A stretch of 64,000 nucleotides of DNA from Dactylorhiza incarnata (lineage: Eukaryota; Streptophyta; Magnoliopsida; Asparagales; Orchidaceae), in NCBI GenBank assembly GCA_033032865.1, contig JAWHQI010000049.1, forward strand, positions 1 to 64,000, written 5' to 3'. The position numbers and the translations under genes were made by a program. The notes under the pieces were generated by a model that was not told the origin of the DNA, searched no databases, and saw only the letters and a list, made by a program, of their open reading frames with translations. Of this stretch, positions 10,949 to 21,744 are shown piece by piece. The stretch's first letter is position 1. Each line of letters opens with the position of its first letter.

Positions 10949-11851
10949 ATGGAAAAGGAAGGCAGCATCCCCGGATCAGGAAAATCCTTAGCTCAGAATG
11001 ATCCTCTCCTCCACTGTATTTCAACTCTTCTAGCCACTCAGAAAGAACAGATAGAGAATTCTATACAGAAGAACATAAGTGAATTTAGGAATGAGACCAA
11101 AACAGAGTTAGATTCTATAAAGAAGGAAGTCCTTAATTTCAACACTCAACATGTCCACTTCACAGAACTAATTCTGAACAGGATCACTGTCCATGAGCAA
11201 AACTTGAATGCTCGTATGTTGGAAGTTAGAGACTTCATGGATGCAGGAAATCAGGTAGCCCTAGAGCAATTAGTCGGACTGCAACACTCCTTATCTGAAG
11301 ACATCCAGGAGATGGAGGAGAATGTTATGGAGGAGATCAAGAAGGTAGGTAATGAAAATATATGTGCCTGCTCACTCCAAGCGATGTGGGTGAGTAATCA
11401 GGTAAAAAAAGCGCTTCATGTGACCCCGTGTTAGTATGCTCTCACTGAACCCTCTTCAAGCTCCGACTCTGATGCTTATGGAGGCAATTCAGATGAGTCA
11501 TCTTCATCTAAGAAGAGAAGAAGAACATCCAGTGTGGAGTACCAGAAGAAAAGGATAAGTGAAATTGAACAGGATCCCGAAGCCGGTAGATGGAGTCCCC
11601 GTTCAAGGGAAATCATCACAGAATCGTGGAATGCGTTCGGTCATCCTCAGGTCGACCATGGAAGAGTATACTCTTCAATAGAATGGAATCAACATCAGAA
11701 AGAGCTGGATGCAAGGAGGTATCACAAATTGGCTTTTCCCCATGGTCCTCCTCCTCCTCCAAAGAAAATACCGAAGCCACTCCACTTTTACAAGCGAAAG
11801 AAGAAGAATGAAGTCTGCACCAGCAAAGTCGTCTTGCCTTTCAATATTTAA
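10949..11851 (+). pseudogene. Extra third-gene copy in C (coiled-coil and conserved C-terminal domain), one in-frame TAG
   Basis: The frame runs from ATG 10949 (MEKEGSIPGSGKSL) to 11851 with a single in-frame TAG at 11432, so about 300 codons. It lacks the N-terminal domain of the full third genes. It shows a long Gln/Glu/Lys-rich coiled coil (residues about 30-150) and the motif AMWVSNQVKKAL before the TAG. Next come a Ser/Asp-rich segment ending in a basic cluster SKKRRR (a possible nuclear signal) and the C-terminal motif WSPRSREIITESW with GRVYSSIEW, then Pro- and Lys-rich tails. The last motifs also occur in C (15150-15260) and A (20640-20680). No hydrophobic membrane segment is visible. 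Function unknown. Confidence 0.75.
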
Positions 11852-12067
11852 ATATCTTTTATCTATTGAGCTCATGTCTTGTTAAGAACAAATTGTTAAA
11901 TTATATGACTCATCTTAAATGTGAATGATTATTAGGGATATGCCTGAAATGTTTTTGGGGTATGATATTCAAAATATGCAATCACTGTTATGTTTATTGC
12001 TTACTGTTAAACTAACAACATGCTATGCACTTTGTGTGTCTATCTTGGAAAACACCATTATATATAT
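11852..12067 (+). other. AT-rich spacer between extra third gene and RNase H remnant of C
   Basis: No frame or repeat is recognised. General composition resembles the 3' spacer of C's own third gene (15384-15800), consistent with having been copied with the extra gene. The right deletion border of C lies near 12085, where RNase H sequence resumes. Confidence 0.5.
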
Positions 12068-12538
12068 GTGTATGTGCTAGACTCTAGCTGCAGATTTTGC
12101 AGGATGCAAGGAGGATAGAAAAAGTACATCAGGTACATGTCAATTTCTTGGCAAAAGACTAATATCTTGGAGTAGCAGGAAGCAGACAAGTGTGGCTATT
12201 TCAACAGCAGAATCTGAATACATTTCAGCTGGAAACTGTTGTGCTCAGCTACTATGGATTCAACACCAACTCCAAGACTATAAAGTTCAGCTAAGTAAAT
12301 CTCCTCTATTTTGTGATTCAACTAGTGCAATTGCTATATCCAACAATCCAGTATCTCATAGCAGAATTAAGCATATATAAATAAGATACCATTTCATTAG
12401 AGAACATGTAGAAAATGGAGATATCTCAATTGAATATGTTCCAACCGAAAAACAGGTTGCTGACATATTTACTAAACCACTGGATGAAACTAAATTCAAT
12501 AATTTTAAAATTGAATTAGGTATGTTAAAAATGGATTA
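12068..12538 (+). pseudogene. C RNase H remnant (end of pol)
   Basis: From about 12090 the sequence encodes ADFAGCKEDRKSTSGTCQFL, then STAESEYISAGNCCAQLLW, SRIKHI, a TAA near 12378, and IRYHFIREHVENGD to ADIFTKPL and the stop after GMLKMD. This is the C-terminal half of copia RNase H and the usual end of pol. It is closely related to the A copy at 1380-1820. RT and the first half of RNase H are deleted. Confidence 0.9.
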
Positions 12539-12917
12539 AAGCCATTCTGGATTAAATAAATAAAAATAATGATTGAGATCCATAAGTTGAGTAAAGAAGA
12601 TACTTGGCGTCGAGAGAAGACACCTGGTGTCGAGAGAAAGTATTTGGCGTCGAGATGTCCCCTGGCGTCGACTGAAGATATATGGCGTCGAGCGATATCA
12701 ACGCCTATGCAAACATAGCTAGATCATCTCGACAGGGTCAATTTAAACCACTAGATCAATCTTGTCAAATAAGTTAGGCGCGCGGCTATTCATCTTCTTG
12801 AACTAGGACTTCTAAATAGGGAAAACACTTCGTTAGTGCCCTAGTTCTCTGAGTTCGAGATTGTCTGCCCTAGAAAATCACTCCATCAATTCTATCTCTC
12901 TTCGTTCTTCAACAACA
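12539..12917 (+). promoter_or_regulatory. GGCGTCGAG array, TATA-like box and leader before the C third gene
   Basis: GGCGTCGAG or a close variant starts at 12606, 12626, 12646, 12664 and 12684, all in the same orientation, 20, 20, 18 and 20 bp apart. An inverted CTCGACAGG follows at 12728. Then come GGCGCGCGG (12777), a weak TATA-like TCTAAATAGG (12811) and a pyrimidine-rich leader up to ATG 12918. The half-site is the same as in the C LTR. I infer an internal promoter for the third gene. Confidence 0.5.
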
Positions 12918-15383
12918 ATGCCTCCCAAAAGCAATGAGTATCTCTATGAGGGAAGTGAACTTGTTCGAAATGGATTCCAATCAGCTTCTGTGGAGATCAA
13001 ATCAACAATCGAAATTATCTACAATGCCGGACTGAAATTTGTACTGTCTGAATCAACTCTCATCTGGAAACGAGAGGTATTAGAGATATACTCTAACATA
13101 GTAATAGACTCCGTCAATTCAAAGATTAAGTCCAGTGTGAATGGTAAGAAGATCAAAATAACTCCTTCTAGACTAGCTAAGGCATTGGAATTGCCTAGGT
13201 TAAAAAGGAATGAAGAAGAAGAAGAAGTGTCCTCTGAACAGATTAGATTAGCACAAGTCTGGTGCGGAATAGAAACGTCATGAGAAATCACTGGAAGTAT
13301 TCAGAGAAAGGGAATGAATTCAAAAGGTAAATTGATAACAGATGTTATAGGAAAGGGACTGCTGTGCAAGACTGGATCTCATGACAAAGTTTCTAGGAAA
13401 ATGTTTATCCTACTGACAAGGATTATTCATTCTCTGAGAACAGACTGGGGAAAAGTAGTGTTTGATAGGATAGTTGAATGTATCCAAGTACCCAACATGG
13501 GTAGAATATTGTCCTTATATTTAGTAAAAGTCTCTCCTGACTCCTTGAGAAATAAACCTGGATCAAAGATAAATCACATGAAGAAAATGGATATGAGAAT
13601 GATAGAAAGATGGGACAGAATTTTATCTAACCCTCCTCCAGCAGAATCTTCTCCCAAGCAGAAGAAAGCAAAAAAAGCAAAAGAAGAAGAAGGTTTCTTC
13701 AAGTTCTTCAAGTTCATCCAGCTCATCCTCCTCCAAAAGAAAATCTAAATCTACTCCAATTCATGATCCAAACCTTACAACATCTGAAGAAGAAGATGGG
13801 AACAATGCAAGGGACAGTTCTCCTGAGAAAGAAAAGGATGAGAGTGAGAAAGGAGAAGAAGAAAGAGGAAGTCTTCATGTATCCCCTGCTAGACTTGAAG
13901 GGGTTTTTCAAAATGAGAGAGAGACTCAAGATGAGATTCCTGCTCAGAACAATTCTGAAATGAGCAAAGCAACATTTGAGGGGGAGACTCAGGATGAGAT
14001 CCCTGCTCAGGATAAAATTGATCTGATCAATGCAGAGACTGAGGGGGATCCTGAAGATGAATTTCCAGCTGAAGATAATGCACCATTTGAGGGGGAGTCT
14101 CAGGCTGAGATCCCTGCTAAAGAGAATTCTGTAGTTGATGCTATGGAGGTAGAAGGAGAGCCTGTAGCAACAAAGAAACCTGCTGAGAAGGTTATCAAGA
14201 TAGAATCCTCTAGCTCCCATATGAGCCAGAGAGATGATTCTTTAATCAGAGAAGAGAGAAGTAAAGGTGTTGAAATGGAAAAGGAAATCCATGTGGATCT
14301 TAGTCCTATTCTACCTCAGCTGGAGGTGTTGCTGAATAATCAAAGAAGATTATTAGAACAATATATTGAGGAGAATAATACAAAAAAGAAAAATGAGGCA
14401 GATTTCCAATTGAAATTGGTTAGATTTGAAGTAAATCATCAGATATCTGCATTAAGGAAGGAGATGGTAAAGTTCTTTAAGAGGGCTGGTGTTTCAGTAG
14501 ATTATACAATTGAACATCTTGATGTAATCAAAGAAACATCAAAGGTTCTTAAAGAATCACAAGCTGGAATTACAAAGACAGTGGATGATGTTCAGACAAA
14601 TCAAGGAATACTAAGTAGCAACATGCAAGTTCTGTACAAAGAACAGGTAGCACATATCCTAACAGGTACAAATAAGATTGAAGCTAGACTACAACAACAG
14701 AATGCTGATATCTTGGCTAAAATTAATGAGAGATCCACAGTTCTAAAAGATCAAGCAAAGCTGCATGCAGATACTATAGATGATCATCTCTTTAAAGTAA
14801 AGAAAACCATTGAAAGTGGGGTAAATCACTTGGAAGGTCAGGTCAGATTTCAGAAGAATACTTTGAGAGAACACATTGTTGAAGAAGTCCTAAAGGGGGA
14901 GAGGTCAATGATTCAAGCCAGTTCTGAACATGCTATGTGGACTTCAACTCCATAAGAGAAACTCTTGGATATCCTTCCATAGACTATGAGAATAATCAAG
15001 TCTTTGAGACAAGTCCAGCCTCTCTTACTCAGGTACAAAAGCAGATTGCTAAAATGTATAGTCCTGAGGATAAAAGTAAAAGAGAGAACTTTACTACTGA
15101 GCAAGTAGAATCAAGTAAAAGAAAGTTCAGAGAAGAGGTTCAATCAAGAGTTGATTTTGAACATTGGTCTCCATCATCCAGAGAATTGATTCTGTCAGCA
15201 TGGGAAGCTGTGAAAAATAACCCAGAGGAAAGAGGAAGGTGGTATTCTGAAGCTGAATGGTTAAAGCATAGGGATCAAGAGGAACTAAAGATCAAATTCA
15301 AGGCTGACAAAATGACAGGGAAGGTCCAGGCAGGAGAAATGGAGCCAATCAGATACTTTCCCAAAACCTTTTGGCTATTTTAA
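12918..15383 (+). pseudogene. C third ('env-like' position) gene: soluble coiled-coil protein, three broken frames
   Basis: Starts at ATG 12918 (MPPKSNEYLYEGSEL). The N-terminal part (12918-13640) resembles the putative plant transposon protein domain (Transposase_32 type), with GKLITDVIGKGLLCKTGSHD and RTDWGKVVF; a TGA interrupts at 13281. Near 13690 the frame shifts into a poly-Ser and KRKSKS segment, then an acidic region with about four EGETQDEIPAQ-like repeats (13900-14110). A long coiled coil follows (14290-14900). A second shift near 14938 leads to the C-terminal domain (VDFNSIRETLGYP; HWSPSSRELILSAW; GRWYSEAEW). It sits where Sireviruses carry an env-like gene, but I see no signal peptide or membrane segment. 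Function unknown. Confidence 0.8.
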
Positions 15384-15816
15384 GAGGAGAAAGGAAGTTG
15401 CTGAAGCACTCTCCAAAAGAGCTAAAAGAGGAATAGAATTCAAGGATCCTGGACAGCTTTAGAAATTTAATCTTTATCTTTCACTTTCAGAAGAATGTAA
15501 TTGTTATATTTTTGAACTATCTTGATGAATTCCAAGTGTGAACTATTCTTCATGTTCATATCTATTCATATGCCTGTGATGTGATTCTGTCTCTCTACAT
15601 GACATGTCTTAGTCTGAATTGCTTATGCTTTTATGCTTATATGAGAAATCATGTCTGAGATTATTTTTGTGGATAGAATGCATTGGTAACCTAATTTTAT
15701 AAAGTTTGATACTCTCTATTTTGATTACCTGTATAGAAATTAGAACACATTGTTTATCTTTGAAAAGAGAGATATATCATTGACTGAGATTATGACTTCT
15801 TCAAATAGGGGGAGAT
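15384..15816 (+). other. C 3' spacer and polypurine tract
   Basis: Non-coding, AT-rich. The polypurine tract CAAATAGGGGGAGAT (15802-15816) touches the 3' LTR and primes plus-strand DNA synthesis in such elements. Confidence 0.8.
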
Positions 15817-17316
15817 TGTTGGGATCATTGCCTACAATGTCTTCAAAAGCCATCATACATCTAGAATTAATGTGCAGGAGATCAGGTCAGGCAAAAAGTT
15901 CATGGAACTCATTCAAGTACACAAGCATCGAGACATCATACATCGCTCGACGCCTGTGACCCAGAAGCGTTGACTCATGTCTACTACTCAAATAAACAAG
16001 GTCGCCGCTGAAGTTCTGAGACCAAGTTCGGAAGCGTCGAGCCAAGTTACATTGCTCGACGCCTTGGAAAGAGAAGTGTCGACTTAACTTCAGTCAGCTC
16101 AGCGCCAACCATAAGTGTCAAGATATGAAGTAATAGTTAAGAAGCGTCGAGCCCCTAGACGTTGCTCGACTTCTTCAAATAAAAAGCGTCGACTAAGTGA
16201 TGTTTGCTCAACGCCTGAGAAATAGGAGACGAGAGCCTCAGTCTAAGGAGTAAGCGTCAAGCGTTCAAATACCGCTCGACGCCTAACTAGAAAAGTGTCG
16301 ACAGAGATGTTAAGTGCTCAACGCCTTTTCTACAAATACTCTGAACTGAAGAATATCTTCCACAGCTAGCTGAGCTTTTGTTTTCATTGAAGACCGTTGA
16401 AGATGTGACGTCATGCTGACGTGGAGAAGCGTAACACACATTGCAGATGGAAGGCTATAAATAGAAGGCATGACCTATGGGTTGTGCAGTTAATCCAAGT
16501 TAAGAAGTGAAGAAAAGTTAAGTTAGAAAAGATTTTCCTATTATTCAAAAGCCATCATCGTCTCCATCAATTTGAGAGAAAGTTCGAGAAAGAATCTGGA
16601 GAAGTCATCTTCCCTTTCAGAACCAATCTAAACTGAAGATTTCATTCAGCAATCTGGTGCTAACATCTCTCTCTGAAAGAAGAAGATCAAGAAGGAAGAA
16701 TCTGTCTTCCTAAGAAGAAGAACAGTCATTACAGCCTGTTGAATCAAGAAGATCATTTGCTGCTACTGTTCTTTTGAAGATTTCAGTCTGATCATTCAGG
16801 CAGATCAAGAAGGCTCAACAATCTCAAATCTGAGTCTAAGTATTTGTTATTTTCTTTATAAATTCCTGTAGGATCTGAGTTGTCAGATCTGAGTGTAGGA
16901 TCTGTGTTGTAAGATCAGGCGTGATCTGAGTTGTAGGATTCAGGTGTGAATCTGAGCTGTAAGCCTAGTTATAAAGGCTGAGGTAGGATCTGTATGATCT
17001 GAGTTAGAAAGATCTGTGTGATCTGAGACCGTAAGATCAGTTGTGATCTGAGCTGTAAGACCCATTTGTGGTCTGAGATCTGGAGGAGCTATAACCTCTA
17101 TCTAGCACACTGCTAGAAGGGGAGAAGGGGGAAAGTGGATTACCCAAGATACGGGGAACCACTTTAAATCTGTGTGTTCTTTTCTGTGTATGTCTTTGTT
17201 TCTTGAAAGCTCTGATTAGTTTTATCTTGATTATAGTCAAGAATTGCAACAATTTTTAAATAACCTATTCCCCCCCCCCCTCTAGGTGATTATCTACCCT
17301 TAATTAAAGTCTTTCA
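15817..17316 (+). repeat. C 3' LTR
   Basis: Nearly identical to 6498-8052 apart from a short missing block near its start and a missing piece near 16905. It carries the same dyad array (15915-16325), TATA box (16456) and GATCTGAG repeats. It ends TCTTTCA followed by CACAA. Confidence 0.95.
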
Positions 17317-17321
17317 CACAA

Positions 17322-18066
17322 TATGAGGTCGAGGACATGGAGAAGTTCCCCTATGATAGTGTTGTGGGAAGCTTGATGTTCAACATGGTCTGGACTCGCC
17401 CTGACATTGCCCAAGCAGTGGGAGTGTTGAGCCGGTATATGGCTACACCTGGAAAGGAACACTGGAACGCGGTGAAGCGTGTGTTCAAGTATCTCCGAGG
17501 CACTTCAAATTACTCCCTATGTTTTGAAGGGGCTGGTGAAGGAGCAGTCCTGGACGTGGTTGGGCACGTGGACTCAGATTTGGGAGGTGATCTGGATTGC
17601 AGGAGATCCACCAGTGGGTACGTATTCACACTATTTGGAGGTGCTGTCAGTTGGATGAGTCGGAGGCAATGCGTGGTTGCACTCTCGTCGACGGAGGTAG
17701 AGTATATGGCTCTTACTCATGCGAGCAAGGAGGCCATATGGCTGCGGAGGCTATGTTTGGAGCTCGGGTTTGAGCAGGGGCCAGTGAAGCTGTGGTGTGA
17801 CAGTCAAGGGGCAATTCAGCTAGCCAAGAATCCTGCCTTCCATGCACATACCAAGCACATTGACATCCAGTACCATTTCATCCGGGAGAGGGTGGAGAAG
17901 AAGGTATTTCAACTAGAGAAGGTGGACACGATGGAGAACAACTCAGATTTTCTTACCAAGGCGGTTCCTGTTGCCAAATTTCAGTGGTGTGCAACGGCCA
18001 TAGGGTTGAAGAAGAAGGTTGGAGGAGCAGCTCTCATCGGAGGAAGGTGTTCACCAAGTGGGAGAA
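17322..18066 (+). pseudogene. B pol, 3' part: end of RT and RNase H
   Basis: Continues the frame broken at 6497. It encodes SVVGSLMFNMVWTRPDIAQA, RNase H motifs (DLDCRRSTSGYVF; LSSTEVEYMAL; KHIDIQYHFIRE) and a C-terminus FLTKAVPVAKF. The usual stop codon is absent, so the frame reads on through the polypurine tract AAGTGGGAGA (18056-18065) into the 3' LTR. Confidence 0.9.
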
Positions 18067-18733
18067 TGTTGGAGTTGGGGAACACTTCTGGTCAGAGTTC
18101 GTCGAACGGCGTTCGACAAACAAAGAAGGGTTCGTCGAACGACGTTCGTCAAACGGGTCCTTGATTGCTCCAGTGTCAGCGGCACGTCGAACGGGAGAGG
18201 CCTGCGCTCGACGCCTACGTTCAACGCTCGACGCCTGCACTCGACGCCTGCATTCGACACTCAACGCCTGCGCTCGATGCCTACATTCGACGCTCGACGC
18301 CTGCACTCGATGCCTGCGTTCGACGCCCGACGCCTGCGCTCGACGCCCAGTGTACATGATGTCTCAACTGGTTCCGTCTCAGTGGATGTTTTGGTCTGAG
18401 TCCGGTTTGGCGCTCTATTTAAAGGGTGCATAACCCTGGTTTCGGGTTAAGGGATCATTAAGTCCAAGTGAGTGTAATAGTTTTGTGCGGTTTTCCTTGG
18501 CGGCGGCTGTTCCTCTGTTCTTGTGAAAAGGTTGTATGAGGTAGGATCGGTTTAGATCCTTGTAACCTTGTAAGCTGTAATCCTTCTTGATTAAAGATTA
18601 AGAGAAGTGGAAGGGGGAGAGGGGACGTAGCCCACCTTGGGTGAACCTTTGTATATCTGTGTTTTTTCTGCGCTTTCTTGTTTCGTATTACTTCTGTCAA
18701 ATTTCTCGTCTCGGCACACCCTGTTTTTTTACA
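18067..18733 (+). repeat. B 3' LTR
   Basis: 667 bp, starts TGTTGGAG and ends TTTACA, followed by the TATAC duplication (18734-18738). The 33-bp array lies near 18205-18350. It differs from the 5' copy mainly by CpG transitions. Confidence 0.93.
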
Positions 18734-18738
18734 TATAC

Positions 18739-20689
18739 ATCGTTATTGGAATACATCCCGACTGAACCAACTCGTCTCAATAATTCAGCCATATCGACCT
18801 TCTATGAAAACACCGAATTTCACAAGTCTGAAAAGAAACTTCGCACAGATATTGCTGGGCAACAAATTCAAGTGACTACTGATAGTCTATCCAAAATCCT
18901 TAAACTTACTGCTTTTGACAAGGATGAGATAGAAGAGGAAATCAAAGATGTAGATATCTATGAAGGATTGACATGGTGCGGTTTTGAAACCAAACCCTAT
19001 GGCAGCTTGCAGAGAATGCGCATGAATCGGCAAGGGAAACTACTGACAGATATCATTGGAAAGTTGTTGTTATGTAAAATTGGCTCGCATGATCGAGTCT
19101 CTAAAGGGATGTTCGAAATAATGGTAAGGGCAATCTTAAACGAAAGGACTGATTGGGGAAGTTTATGTTTGCCATGATCACAGATCACATACATTCTCCA
19201 AAATTTTGGAAGAATCCTATCCTTGTATCTCAAGAATACTATCCCTCATCTCCTCAAAGCATAAGAATCAATTCCTCTCCACTACCTCAAGAAGATAGAT
19301 GTCAGAACAGTGAGCAGGTGGGAGAAGAGGTTCACAAAGAAAGATGCAGGTGAACCTTCTGCTCAAGGCTCAAAGACCCCTACATAGAACCTCAAGTTCC
19401 TCAAGAACCCCTGACTCCAGTTGAGGGGGAGCTTATGAGGGAAGAATCCCCTCAAGAGGAGATGGATCCAGCTAATGAACAACTACCTGCAAGAGAACTA
19501 AGTGCTCATGCAGCTGATGAAGATCATGATCATTATGATAGGTCTTTACATGATGTCCACAAAGATGAACTGCATTCATTCTCAGAAGGGGAAGATCATG
19601 AGTACCACTCAGAAACCCCTGCACCAATGGACGGGGAGCATACAGGTCAATCAACAATGCAGCCTTCACCTCCAAGAATAGAAGCTGAACCACATCCTCT
19701 GCACAACACAACTCCCACTGTTCCATCACTTGACTTTATGTTACATATGGAAAGTCTATTAGATAGACAAAGAGAAAGATTTGATGCCTATGTAAATCAG
19801 GCTATTACAGGCTGCAAAAATGATCTCTCTGTCAGGATAGATGTCCTCCAAGAAGATCTCAATCATTTAAACCATCAGAACTCAAACGTACATCAGACTG
19901 CTGCAAATGCTGTGGCAAATACTGGGACTGAAATAGCCAACATAAATTAAGATGCCTTTCTAATTGGACAAAAACTCAACTTTGTGCTTGATAGATTGAC
20001 TACTCTCAGAGACAACCAGCAGCCCATCATCAAAAATCAACATGTGTCCTTTACTAATTTTGAAGATGCCATCAATCTGTCCTTCAAAGAATATCCTCCT
20101 CTGCTCAAGTATCTCAGGAGCTTATGGACAATATAGGTGAAACATTACTGCACCAGTTTCATGTAAACCAAGATCATCTCTCAAATCATTCCAACAAGCT
20201 GTCTGGACATCTCAGGGCACTCTTATGGATGTCATAGGTAATCTGAATAACCTTCTGGCCAGACAACTTCAGTATTGTCAAGCATACCACTCTAAGGAAA
20301 TAATTTCAGAAGCTAGAAAGTGGGAGATAATGTCAAGCCACCATGCCATGTGGCTGGCAAATGAAGTAAGATTCTCTTTGGATCTGACACCATTGACTAT
20401 GAGATAGCCTACCAACATCCAATTCCTGAAGGCAATCTCCATGAATAACCATCTCAAAATCTAATGTCGAATCCCATGCAGAACAATATCAAGAGCCTGA
20501 GTGTTTTCAAGAGTATTTTGTTGATGTGCCTGCAAGTGGAAGTAGGCAAATCAGGAAAAGTAAAAGACACTCTATTGACCTTGAAGAACAAGAAGCAAAG
20601 AGGTGGAGAATGGAAGAAGTTAAGAAAAATCCTAATTTTGAAGTGTGGATCCCTTGCTCAAAGGATATCATCCTGAACACCTGGAATCT
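18739..20689 (+). pseudogene. Third gene of A, main part, broken and then interrupted by E
   Basis: Continues from 2458 in phase. The N-terminal Transposase_32-like domain is clear (FYENTEFHKSEKKL; GKLLTDIIGKLLLCKIGSHD; ERTDWG). A frameshift follows near 19150; the PNFGRILSLYL block in the next frame matches PNMGRILSLYL of C. An acidic His-rich region (19435-19730) leads into a coiled coil (19735-19950). The motif HHAMWLANEVRFSLDLTP is at about 20338, a basic segment (IRKSKRHS) near 20553, and the C-terminal motif FEVWIPCSKDIILNTW ends right where E begins. Two further stops lie near 19948 and 20405. Both B and E landed in this gene. Confidence 0.75.
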
Positions 20690-21160
20690 TGGTGTAGATC
20701 TAATTAAATTGATGTAGATCTAAATCTTTTCCCAATGATTTCGAATGATACAAAATTTGGATTTTCTCAACAAGAAATATGATCAACATCTTTACATTTA
20801 AATATACAAAAAATTAGAAATTAAGGGAGAAGACGATCTCTCCTCCAAGAGAGAGAGGGACGAAATTTCCTCTAGGAGAGAGGGAGGGAACGACACATCC
20901 AAACGAGGGCTGATTTGAAGTTATCAAAAATATTCTCATTAGGTTGTCATCTCTAAAAAGAGATATAAATAGAGTTACAATAATCTCTCACAACCATTTA
21001 TCCTAGGGATAAAATCTCGGCCATTCAACATCTTTGGCCAAATATAAAGTGCATGAATTAAAATAAAAGACTCAAACAAACTTGAACCAAGAGGACTTAT
21101 GGCTTGTCCAAATTGGTTCAACCCAAATAAAAATTGTCATAACATAACAAACAACACAAA
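20690..21160 (-). repeat. E 3' LTR (left end), approximate inner border
   Basis: Begins TGGTGTAGATC on the plus strand and matches 41202-41337 for about 120-135 bp. The inner border near 21160 is estimated from the end of the chromodomain frame. On the minus strand a TATA-like CTATTTATATCTC lies near 20975, consistent with U3 on the right and R-U5 on the left. Confidence 0.65.
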
Positions 21161-21209
21161 AGTTTTAAACTAGATAATTATCCAAAAAGAACCATTGAAT
21201 AAAGTGGAA

Positions 21210-21635
21210 CTAATTATTCTTCCGGGTTCGAGGGCGAAAATAGTAGCGGCTTGAACCTTCAAAAGAATCTGGTTCACCAAGTGGTATTGGGTTGGATCCG
21301 TCAATCCTCCCCCGCTTAAAAGCACTCATCATCGGTGAGTGGTCCAAGCGGCATTGCTGTAGTAGAGCATCATCAAGTCTTTCCAACTCAGCTTCAGTAA
21401 TCCATGAATCATCCGAGATGGGTCGATCTTTCCAATGAACAAGGTAGTGATAAATGCCACCATCAAAATCGGTAGTGATTTTATCATCCAAAATCCTGTC
21501 AGGCACAAAGGAGGTTTTGGGAAACCTTGGAAATGCATTAGTAACAGTTGAAATATCATCATGTATAATGTGTCCATCTATAACTACGAAAGGATCCATA
21601 GTAGGAGTATGCTCTGAAATAGACTCACTTCCCAC
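21210..21635 (-). pseudogene. E integrase C-terminus with chromodomain
   Basis: The translated minus strand shows a chromodomain with the pattern YHYLVHWKDRPISDDSWI followed by ELERLDDALL. Such domains in chromoviruses steer integration towards heterochromatin. It lies just after the integrase core and ends close to the 3' LTR. It is separated from the integrase frame by a shift somewhere in 21636-21744. Confidence 0.85.
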
Positions 21636-21744
21636 CCCAAGAGATGTAGTTTCAGTAGAAGAAGAAAAAAGGGGGACAAAGTAATTCAGGTGGTGGTGAT
21701 AAATAAGGTGTTAAATCCGAAACATTAAAAAATGGAGAAATTCT

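Larger units (their letters stand above)
6498..17316 (+). mobile_element. Element C: deleted Sirevirus-type copia element with two third genes
   Basis: C has long, very similar LTRs (1555 and 1500 bp), a TGGTATCAGAG primer site, a large gag with two CCHC knuckles, a protease scrap, the end of RNase H, a third gene after pol and a polypurine tract. Integrase and almost all of RT are missing. In their place lies about 1.4 kb (10690-12067) holding another copy of the third gene. LTRs and duplications are intact, so C may have moved in this deleted form using enzymes from a relative. That is an inference. Confidence 0.9.
2459..18733 (+). mobile_element. Element B: Tork/Tnt1-like Ty1/copia retrotransposon carrying nested element C
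   Basis: B is a full-length copia element with two 667-bp LTRs (2459-3125, 18067-18733), a TGGTATTAAAGC primer site, a gag-pol frame, a polypurine tract and TATAC duplications. Gag and pol follow the domain order and wording of the Tnt1/Tork lineage. Its RT region is split by element C at the CACAA duplication (6493-6497 and 17317-17321). The pol frame holds about nine stop codons, so B is dead. It sits in A's third gene. Confidence 0.92.

Noticed and set aside
11432..11434. Programmed readthrough of the TAG in the extra third gene
   Set aside because: The other copies of the gene have no stop at this place, or have unrelated lesions nearby; simple decay explains it.
10690..12085. Helitron as the carrier of the extra third gene
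   Set aside because: TC and CTAG ends can be found by eye, but there is no A/T insertion site and no hairpin before the 3' end, and the edges abut protease and RNase H deletions.
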